64,000 nt of DNA from contig JBAXQM010000009.1 of the NCBI GenBank assembly GCA_037131735.1, positions 27,106-91,105 on the forward strand. Direction: 5' to 3'. The notes under the pieces are model-generated. The model ran no database searches and had not been told where the DNA came from. It saw nothing but the letters and a program-made list of their open reading frames with translations. Below, one piece after another: positions 45,001 to 49,266 of this stretch. This stretch comes from CAIUPE01 sp037131735. Its GTDB lineage: Bacteria; Pseudomonadota; Alphaproteobacteria; Rhizobiales; Beijerinckiaceae. Numbering within the stretch: the first letter of the stretch is position 1; every line of letters starts with the position of its first letter. The translations under genes were made by a program, and so were the position numbers.

Positions 45001-45791
45001 GTGATCGTGAAAAACTTCCCGATCGTCGCAAGGGCTATACGCAGAAGGCAGTGGTCGGCGGCCATAAGGTCTATCTCCGCACCGGCGAATATGAAGATGG
45101 TCGCATCGGTGAAATCTTCATCGACATGCACAAGGAAGGCGCGGCGTTCCGTTCGCTCATGAACAATTTCGCCATCGCCATCTCGCTCGGCCTCCAATAT
45201 GGCGTGCCGTTGGAAGAATATGTCGAAGCCTTCACCTTCACGCGCTTCGAGCCTGCGGGCTTCGTGCAAGGCAATGACGCGATCAAGAACGCGACATCGG
45301 TTCTCGATTACGTGTTCCGCGAACTCGCGATCTCCTATCTCGGCCGCTCCGATTTGGCCCATGTCGCGCCGGAAGCGATTGGGCATGATGCGCTCGGCCG
45401 GGGCGAGAATGAGTCAAAGGCACCGGCCGGATTTGTGCCGAGCCAAGTCTCGCGCGGTCTCGTGCGCTCCAAGACGGATCGTCTCACCGTGATGGCCGGC
45501 GGCACGCCGATGACGCAGCCGAAATCGGTGGGCGCCAATGCGTTGAAGAGCGAGCTTGAACAGGGCTTGGGCATTGCGGCTCAGCCGCAAGTGCTGGGCG
45601 CGGTCGAAAACCTCGCCTTCGAAGCCCCCGCGGCAAAGCCTGCCGCCGCCAAGACACTCGACAAACGCGCGGAAGCGCGGATGAAGGGCTATGTCGGCGA
45701 AAGCTGCCCCGAATGCGCCAACTTCACCCTCGTGCGTAACGGCACCTGCTTGAAGTGCGACACGTGTGGAAGCACGACGGGGTGTTCGTAA
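42096..45791 (+). CDS. nrdJ: Adenosylcobalamin-dependent (class II) ribonucleotide reductase
   Basis: NrdJ reduces ribonucleotides to deoxyribonucleotides using a B12-derived thiyl radical and does not need oxygen. The 1231-residue length is that of the long alphaproteobacterial form. The N-terminal part has GGYFKSEEDAQAFFDEQ and PNSPQWFNTG. The core has SGTGSNFSMLRGE and ASNPCSEYMFLDDTACNLASLNLL, of which NPCSEYMF marks the active site. APTGTIGLVMDCDTTGIEP is also typical. The C-terminal tail is a zinc-ribbon (CPECANF, then CLKCDTCGSTTGC) that re-reduces the active site. A strong terminator follows. Confidence 0.97.
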   Translation: MRIELFYTKAGLSPYSSLAFKSATSEIRNPDGSIVFRLENIEVPEQFSQVAADVLAQKYFRKAGVPARLKKVEENDVPSFLWRSVPDEAALAALPEKERYGSEMSAKQVFDRLAGCWTYWGWKGGYFKSEEDAQAFFDEQRYMLARQMVAPNSPQWFNTGLHWAYGIDGPSQGHHYVDFKTGKLTKSKSSYEHPQPHACFIQGVADDLVNEGGIMDLWVREARLFKYGSGTGSNFSMLRGEGEKLAGGGRSSGLMSFLKIGDRAAGAIKSGGTTRRAAKMVVVDVDHPDIEAYIDWKVKEEQKVAALVTGSKIVSKHLKAVMKACVNCDGPAESCFDPEKNPALKREIKFARRAQVPDNYIKRIIQFAKQGYKDIDFPVYDTDWDSEAYLTVAGQNSNNSVSLKDGFLRAVEEDKDWDLIRRTDGKVHKTLKARDLWEQIGFAAWASADPGLHFNTTMNDWHTCPASGPIRASNPCSEYMFLDDTACNLASLNLLQFRESDGSVNIAAYEHAVRLWTIVLEISVLMAQFPSKEIAELSYRYRTLGLGYANIGGLLMTNGIPYDSDEGRAICGALTAIMTGVAYATSAEMAGELGAFPGYKDNAQHMLRVIRNHRRAAHGEAQGYEALAVNPVPLDHASLKDQRLSVRAKAAWDKALTLGEKNGYRNAQSTVIAPTGTIGLVMDCDTTGIEPDFALVKFKKLAGGGYFKIINQAVPEALRTLGYRENEIAEIEAYAIGHGSLAQAPSINHTTLRAKGFDDATIEKVEKSLGSAFDIKFVFNKWTLNAGFLTSALKVPAEKLDDPSFELLPFLGFSKADIEAANVHVCGAMTLEGAPHLKLEHYAVFDCANPCGRIGKRYLSVESHIRMMAAAQPFISGAISKTINMPNDATVEDCKSAYLLSWKLALKANALYRDGSKLSQPLNSQLISDDEDEAEDGVEALVAQPAAARAAAAAEKIVERVIERIERVRDREKLPDRRKGYTQKAVVGGHKVYLRTGEYEDGRIGEIFIDMHKEGAAFRSLMNNFAIAISLGLQYGVPLEEYVEAFTFTRFEPAGFVQGNDAIKNATSVLDYVFRELAISYLGRSDLAHVAPEAIGHDALGRGENESKAPAGFVPSQVSRGLVRSKTDRLTVMAGGTPMTQPKSVGANALKSELEQGLGIAAQPQVLGAVENLAFEAPAAKPAAAKTLDKRAEARMKGYVGESCPECANFTLVRNGTCLKCDTCGSTTGCS

Positions 45792-45822
45792 GCCTATAAC
45801 GCTTAAAAGCGACACCTAAATC

Positions 45823-45853
45823 AAAGCGGAGCGAGCAATCGCTCCGCTTTTTG
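45823..45853 (+). terminator. Intrinsic terminator after nrdJ
   Basis: A perfect 12-bp stem AAAGCGGAGCGA/TCGCTCCGCTTT with a GCAA loop is followed by TTGTTT. It ends nrdJ transcription, and the accessory island begins just after it. Confidence 0.92.
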
Positions 45854-45903
45854 TTTCACGGTACGAACTGAGTCCGATCATTGCTCGCGCGTGCACCACT
45901 GCC

Positions 45904-45945
45904 CGTCATTGCGAGCGGGAGCGAAGCAATCCAGTTGATGGTTCC
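45904..45945 (+). repeat. Dispersed palindromic repeat, forward copy
   Basis: The 42-base copy begins CGTCATTGCGAGCGGGAG and ends GCAATCCAGTTGATGGTTCC. It differs from the copy at 47090-47131 at only two positions. It faces an opposite copy 7 bases downstream. Confidence 0.9.
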
Positions 45946-45952
45946 GGAAAAG

Positions 45953-45995
45953 TCTGGATTGCCACGTCGGCTCTACGAGCCTCCTCGCAATGACG
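45953..45995 (-). repeat. Dispersed palindromic repeat, reverse copy (variant)
   Basis: The copy reads TCTGGATTGCCACG, then CTCCTCGCAATGACG on the plus strand. The middle contains the self-complementary GGCTC-TAC-GAGCC. With the forward copy at 45904 it makes a 92-base inward-facing pair without a gene. Confidence 0.85.
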
Positions 45996-46090
45996 AAAAT
46001 AATCTAAAAATTTTCACAAGTTGCCCTTGCGGAATGTAGGATGAATACCCAACTCGATCTCCTCCAAAACCAAAACGTAAGGAGAGACAT

Positions 46091-46231
46091 ATGGCAAAAA
46101 ATCCGAAGCAAACGGGCAAGGCTGCCGCAACTGCAGCGAGCAAAATTATAACTGGCAACGACCCTAAGCGCGAGAAAAAAGCAGCAGCATCGGCACTTGC
46201 ACAGGCGCCTTTAAGAAAAAAAACCAAATGA
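46091..46231 (+). CDS. Very small Lys/Ala-rich protein
   Basis: This is a 46-residue ORF starting MAKNPKQTGKAAATAASK and ending LRKKTK. A strong ribosome binding site AAGGAGAG lies 5-6 bases before the ATG. The composition (Ala, Lys, Thr, Ser, no Trp, Cys or aromatic residues) suggests a helical or disordered basic protein that may bind nucleic acid. I have a weak recollection of similar small proteins starting with KNPKQTG in other bacteria, but no known function. It ends 42 bases before the DUF4145 gene on the same strand, and the two may form a unit. Confidence 0.6.
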   Translation: MAKNPKQTGKAAATAASKIITGNDPKREKKAAASALAQAPLRKKTK

Positions 46232-46273
46232 GTACGATAACTTCAACATCATTTTTTACTAGAAAGACTCCTG

Positions 46274-47017
46274 ATGAGCACTGCGATTAATTGGACATGT
46301 CCATACTGTAATAGGCCACAAACTTCGATTTCAGAAAATCGCTACCAAACCTTCACAGAACTTTACGTTGGAGAAAACAAATTTGGTAAATGTGGCCTAC
46401 AGATAGAGAGTTTTGCTTGCGTCAATGCTGAATGCAAGGAGTTGAAAATAACTACTCGTCTAAGGAAATATGAGAATACGACTAGCGGGCGTAGAGCACT
46501 TGAAGTAATCGATGAGTATCAACTCCGACCAAAGGGCGGAGCTAAACCCCAACCGGATTTTATTCCGCTAGCTATACGGCAAGATTATGAAGAAGCGTGC
46601 CTTATTATGAATTTGTCACCTAAGGCGAGTGCTACTTTAGCGCGTCGTTGCATTCAAGGAATGATAAACGATTTCTGTGGGATCCAAAAAAAGACGCTTA
46701 ACGAAGAAATTAACGAATTAGAGAACAAAGTAAAAAGCGGGACTGCCCCAAAAGGAATAGATGAAGATACGATCATGGCTATCAATGCCATTAGATCAAT
46801 CGGAAATATTGGTGCACATATGTCGAAAGATATTGATCTAATTATCGATATTGACCCAGATGAAGCAAGCCACTTGATCCAATTAATCGAAAACTTATTT
46901 GAGGACTGGTACATTGCGCGTGAGAAAAAGCGCCAGAATTTAGAGAAAATATCAATGATCTCTGAAGATAAAAAGGTTCAAAGAATTTCAATCCATAAGA
47001 GTCGACAAAAAAATTAA
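46274..47017 (+). CDS. DUF4145 domain protein, AT-rich, probably acquired
   Basis: This 247-residue protein has an N-terminal zinc-ribbon-like part (WTCPYCNRP near residue 8, CVNAECKEL near 49). A C-terminal helical DUF4145 domain follows (about 105-225), with ARRCIQGMINDFCG and the typical IGAHMSKD and PDEASHLIQLIENLFEDW segments. DUF4145 occurs in defence islands and next to restriction systems, but its activity is not known. GC is about 40 percent by eye, far below the flanking genes, and codon use differs (many AAT, TTA, ATA), which supports horizontal transfer. The last 30 residues are Lys-rich. Confidence 0.85.
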   Translation: MSTAINWTCPYCNRPQTSISENRYQTFTELYVGENKFGKCGLQIESFACVNAECKELKITTRLRKYENTTSGRRALEVIDEYQLRPKGGAKPQPDFIPLAIRQDYEEACLIMNLSPKASATLARRCIQGMINDFCGIQKKTLNEEINELENKVKSGTAPKGIDEDTIMAINAIRSIGNIGAHMSKDIDLIIDIDPDEASHLIQLIENLFEDWYIAREKKRQNLEKISMISEDKKVQRISIHKSRQKN

Positions 47018-47089
47018 CATTTCATTTTACTTCGATATTGCCACTTGACATCAAAACTCCATCTTGTTTTTGCGCACATAAACAACGCC

Positions 47090-47131
47090 CGTCATTGCGA
47101 GCGAGAGCGTAGCAATCCAGTTGATGGTTCC
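47090..47131 (+). repeat. Dispersed palindromic repeat, forward copy
   Basis: CGTCATTGCGAGCGAGAG, then GTAGCAATCCAGTTGATGGT. It is 40 of 42 identical to the copy at 45904-45945 and lies downstream (56 bases) of the GIY-YIG stop. Confidence 0.9.
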
Positions 47132-47187
47132 AAATGAATTGAAATGGTCACGTTGCAATAAACGCGCTCAACAATAATGAACCTAAG

Positions 47188-47475
47188 TTAAGCAAGCGTC
47201 TCAAACAAATCCGTCCATTCAGGATTCAAATCTTCAATGAGACGCAATTTAAATTTCCGTGATCCGGCTTTGATTTGTTTTTCGCGTTCAATCGCATCGG
47301 TCATGCGCTCATAAAATTCAAACCATACGAGCATTTTGCATTGATAACGCGCCGTGAAGCCCGGCACCAAGCCTTCGCGATGCTCATAGGTGCGACGACC
47401 AATATCGGAAGTTACGCCAACATAAAGCGTTCCGTTTCGCTCACTCGCCATAATATAGACTGCTGGTTCTCGCAT
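47188..47475 (-). CDS. Small GIY-YIG nuclease family protein
   Basis: This 95-residue single-domain GIY-YIG protein is of the short (YhbQ/UPF0213-like) type. Catalytic positions appear intact: VYIMASERNGTLYVGVTSD gives the GIY-YIG strands (VYIM and LYVGVT), and Arg-Arg follows in IGRRTYEH with the His. The metal-binding Glu is in AIEREKQIKAG and an Asn in DLNPEW. It should be able to nick or cut DNA, although many short members have no known role. It lies between inward-facing copies of the dispersed repeat, which suggests a link between the two. Confidence 0.88.
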   Translation of the reverse strand: MREPAVYIMASERNGTLYVGVTSDIGRRTYEHREGLVPGFTARYQCKMLVWFEFYERMTDAIEREKQIKAGSRKFKLRLIEDLNPEWTDLFETLA

Positions 47476-47544
47476 TGTTGGATCTTATATCAGGGCGTTG
47501 TTCTACAATAGACGAGGGGCGAAACTAGCCAGACTCTTTTTTCA

Positions 47545-47645
47545 CCATCAACTGGATTGCTTCGCTCTCGCTCGCAATGACGGATCAGGTTTATGCACTT
47601 AATCGTAATGACGAATGAAGTTTATGCTCTCGCTCGCAATGACGG
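47545..47645 (-). repeat. Dispersed palindromic repeats, reverse copies in tandem
   Basis: A full reverse copy lies at 47545-47583 (CCATCAACTGGATTGCTTCG, then CTCTCGCTCGCAATGACGG). A degenerate end lies near 47601-47612 (AATCGTAATGACG). A partial copy lies at 47626-47645 (GCTCTCGCTCGCAATGACGG). From 47646 to about 47778 I see only C-rich sequence without a gene. Confidence 0.85.
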
Positions 47646-47778
47646 TTGAATAATTTCTACGCCCTAACCCTTACACTCTCTTCGCATTTTAATAAAAAGC
47701 CACAACCCAATCTAACCTCCCCTCCACCCCTCCAATGCTACGCCCACTCCCCTCGGCGCATGAGCGTGTAAGCGGGGT

Positions 47779-47806
47779 TTGCGTTTTGATGGGGTTCGGC
47801 TAGAGT
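47779..47806 (+). promoter_or_regulatory. Candidate promoter of a small RNA
   Basis: TTGCGT (47779-47784), a 16-base spacer and TAGAGT (47801-47806). Each hexamer agrees with the sigma-70 consensus at four of six positions. The predicted RNA start is near 47812. Confidence 0.4.
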
Positions 47807-47811
47807 TTCCC

Positions 47812-48020
47812 TAAGGTCATGCACGCGCATGACTTGGGGCCTCAAAAACCCCACTTAGTCCGGCAGTGCATCTGCCGACACCAAACTGCCCTGACGCTCT
47901 CACGTCGGGGTGGCGGCGTCATGTCCAGGTCGCAAGGCTAAAAGCGTCGCGGCCATGACTAAGTGGCTTTTTGAGCACCCCGACACCAGAGCGGTTTCCG
48001 CACTGGTGTCGTTTTGTTTT
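47812..48020 (+). ncRNA. Candidate structured small RNA, about 210 bases
   Basis: After the promoter-like sequence come a perfect hairpin GTCATGC-ACGC-GCATGAC (47816-47833) and a long imperfect helix. In that helix CTCAAAAA (47841-47848) and CCACTTAGTC (47851-47860) pair with GACTAAGTGG (47957-47966) and TTTTTGAG (47968-47975). Inside it is CGGCAG-TGCAT-CTGCCG (47861-47877). The RNA would end at an intrinsic terminator at 47981-48020. I do not recognise it as tmRNA, 4.5S or RNase P RNA. A 6S-like RNA or the leader of the next gene are alternatives. Confidence 0.4.
47981..48020 (+). terminator. Strong intrinsic terminator of the candidate small RNA
   Basis: CGACACCAG-A-GCGG-TTT-CCGC-A-CTGGTGTCG has 13 pairs with one A/A mismatch and is followed by TTTTGTTTT. 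Confidence 0.65.
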
Positions 48021-48113
48021 GGGGGACATGCTCCAGCGCCTTTTGCTCTGGAGTCGTTTTGTTTTGGGGGGCTTGCTCCAGCGCGCACGCAATGGAGTCA
48101 TTTTCATTGGGGG
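47981..48113 (+). repeat. Three tandem stem-loop units of about 45 bases
   Basis: Each unit is a stem-loop followed by a T-rich and G5 stretch. TCGTTTTGTTTTGGGGG occurs at 48009-48025 and again, identical, at 48054-48070. A diverged TCATTTTCATTGGGGG lies at 48098-48113. The stems are CGACACCAG/CTGGTGTCG, CTCCAG/CTGGAG and CTCCA/TGGAG. The period of 45 and 44 bases and the differing stem sequences point to duplication with compensatory change. Confidence 0.6.
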
Positions 48114-48118
48114 TGCCG

Positions 48119-48364
48119 ATGCCGCTTATCAATTTTTCCGAACCCATGACTTTTTGCGACACTGTCGAGGCCGCCGCCGTCATTTTGCAAATCTGCCTTA
48201 CGCGGCTTCGTGATGAGGCTGCCTATCGCGATGATGATGACCACGGCCCGCTCTACGCGTCGCAATTTCTCATCTCGATGCTCGAAGACGCCCTCAAAGA
48301 AAGCGAGGCGCTCAGCACCACGCTCGAAATCCGCCTGCGCGATAATACGCGCACCGCGCAATAG
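48119..48364 (+). CDS. Small hypothetical protein
   Basis: This 81-residue protein starts MPLINFSEPMTF at 48119, with a G-rich GGGGGTG about 5 bases upstream. An in-frame ATG at 48146 is possible. It is acidic (a run of four Asp near residue 40) and helical in outlook, with one hydrophobic stretch (AAAVILQICL) too short and interrupted to be a clear membrane helix. I recognise no family. It lies between the tandem stem-loops and the first palindromic operator, ending 12 bases before the latter. It may be part of the toxin-antitoxin neighbourhood, but nothing shows this directly. Confidence 0.5.
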   Translation: MPLINFSEPMTFCDTVEAAAVILQICLTRLRDEAAYRDDDDHGPLYASQFLISMLEDALKESEALSTTLEIRLRDNTRTAQ

Positions 48365-48375
48365 CGCCCCCTAAC

Positions 48376-48393
48376 CCTGTCACATGTGACAGG
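48376..48393. promoter_or_regulatory. Palindromic operator upstream of brnT
   Basis: CCTGTCACATGTGACAGG is a perfect 18-bp palindrome, ending 34 bases before the brnT ATG. A near-identical site occurs 518 bases downstream at the XRE gene, in the same extended context CCCCTAACCCTGTCA. Confidence 0.7.
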
Positions 48394-48427
48394 TCGCCAA
48401 TAATCGGCAGGGCATTAATTTTGCCCC

Positions 48428-48709
48428 ATGAGCTATTTCGAATTTGATCCTGAAAAGAGCCGGATCAATTATGAAAAGCACGGTATTGATTTCAATGCCG
48501 CCCAACACATATTCGATGATGAGGCTTTGGCCATTATCGACGGCAACTCGAATTTTGAAACACGCTATATCGCGATCGGGCGGCTTGATGGAAAATTATG
48601 GACGGCTGTATATACTTGGCGTAGCATGAAGATGCGTCTGATTTCGGTAAGACGTGCCAGAAAATCTGAAATTTGGGCTTATGAAGAAAATCTCCGCCGA
48701 AGAATTTGA
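48428..48709 (+). CDS. brnT: BrnT family toxin (DUF497)
   Basis: BrnT is a RelE-fold ribonuclease toxin that BrnA neutralises. The 93-residue protein has the family start FEFDPEKSRINYEKHGIDF and the strand-rich middle YIAIGRLDGKLWTAVYTW. The C-terminal core ISVRRARKSEIWAYEE contains the basic and acidic residues of the catalytic surface. There is no clear Shine-Dalgarno sequence, so translation may be weak. The gene overlaps brnA by 29 bases, as is common for this pair. A palindromic operator lies 34 bases upstream. Confidence 0.9.
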   Translation: MSYFEFDPEKSRINYEKHGIDFNAAQHIFDDEALAIIDGNSNFETRYIAIGRLDGKLWTAVYTWRSMKMRLISVRRARKSEIWAYEENLRRRI

Positions 48710-48878
48710 TCGCCGGTTTGATGCGGGCGAGGATATGTCCAAGTTCCTCGATTGGAATTCTTTGCGCTCATTCTATGGCCCTAACAAAAAGCCATTGGAG
48801 CGCGGTGAAAGCCGCAAAGGGTCCGCAAAATCACCTAAGGCTCCAAGCGCGGCGCGCCGGATCGCAAAAACGCGCTGA
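48681..48878 (+). CDS. brnA: BrnA-type antitoxin
   Basis: This is a short 65-residue protein. The ATG at 48681 lies within the end of brnT and gives MKKISAEEFDRRFDAGEDMS, the typical BrnA N-terminus that contacts the toxin, followed by FLDWNSLRS. The usual C-terminal ribbon-helix-helix DNA-binding domain is replaced here by a short Lys/Arg/Ser/Pro-rich tail, so this BrnA may bind the toxin without being a strong repressor by itself. That would leave repression to the neighbouring XRE protein, an inference. Confidence 0.8.
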   Translation: MKKISAEEFDRRFDAGEDMSKFLDWNSLRSFYGPNKKPLERGESRKGSAKSPKAPSAARRIAKTR

Positions 48879-48893
48879 TCCGCCTCCCCTAAC

Positions 48894-48911
48894 CCTGTCA
48901 TATGTGACAGG
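48894..48911. promoter_or_regulatory. Palindromic operator upstream of the XRE gene
   Basis: CCTGTCATATGTGACAGG differs by one base from the perfect palindrome at 48376-48393. It ends 34 bases before the XRE ATG, the same distance as at brnT. Confidence 0.7.
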
Positions 48912-48945
48912 TGCGCAGAGCGGCCCCGTCGCGCAGATTTGGCGC

Positions 48946-49212
48946 ATGGACCCGCTCACCACCCTCACGACGATTGAGCCTTCCTATGATCCCGCAAGCG
49001 ATCCTGCGGGCGATCCGCTCTGCCGCCTCATCCGCCGGATCCGCCATCGTACGCGTCTCACGCAGCATGGGTTTGCACGGCGCTATGGTATTCCGCTCGG
49101 CACGCTGCGCGACTGGGAGCAAGGGCGGGCCAAGCCCGACTCCACCGCCCGCTCCTATCTCGCGCTGATCGGCAAGGCGCCGGAGGAAATCGCCGCCCTC
49201 ATCGGGGACTGA
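48946..49212 (+). CDS. XRE-type helix-turn-helix regulator
   Basis: This is an 88-residue protein starting MDPLTTLTTIEP at 48946. Residues about 28-83 hold the helix-turn-helix: LIRRIRHRTRLTQHGFARRYGIPLGTLRDWEQG, of which TQHGFARRYGIPLGTLRDWE is the turn and recognition helix. PDSTARSYLALIGKAPEEIAAL follows. This is the form found in antitoxin-type repressors such as NadS and HigA-like proteins. No partner toxin of the RelE/HigB type is next to it except BrnT. The shared operator suggests it controls both itself and brnTA. It precedes rnr by 54 bases. Confidence 0.85.
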   Translation: MDPLTTLTTIEPSYDPASDPAGDPLCRLIRRIRHRTRLTQHGFARRYGIPLGTLRDWEQGRAKPDSTARSYLALIGKAPEEIAALIGD

Positions 49213-49266
49213 GATATAGGGCCGCGGCGGCCTTTCTTTTGCCCCCGGCCTTTGCCATAAGCGCGC

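Larger units (their letters stand above)
47090..47645. mobile_element. Candidate element: GIY-YIG gene bracketed by inward-facing palindromic repeats
   Basis: The outer ends are CGTCATTGCGAGCG (47090) and, on the other side, the complementary CGCTCGCAATGACG (47570-47582), with a further partial copy to 47645. The single gene inside encodes an intact small GIY-YIG nuclease. Similar pairs without a gene occur at 45.9 and 11.7-11.9 kb. That these are mobilised by the nuclease is an inference. No target-site duplication was established. Confidence 0.3.

Noticed and set aside
47910..48149. Plus-strand ORF with repeated SFCFGG segments, and minus-strand ORFs with repeated PPKQND segments
   Set aside because: The protein repeats only reflect the 45-base DNA period (a multiple of three), which is open in several frames. 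The stem-loop and T-tail structure explains the sequence better.
45854..49266. Prophage or integrative element with integrase
   Set aside because: No integrase, transposase, phage structural gene or tRNA-linked attachment site was found in the island.
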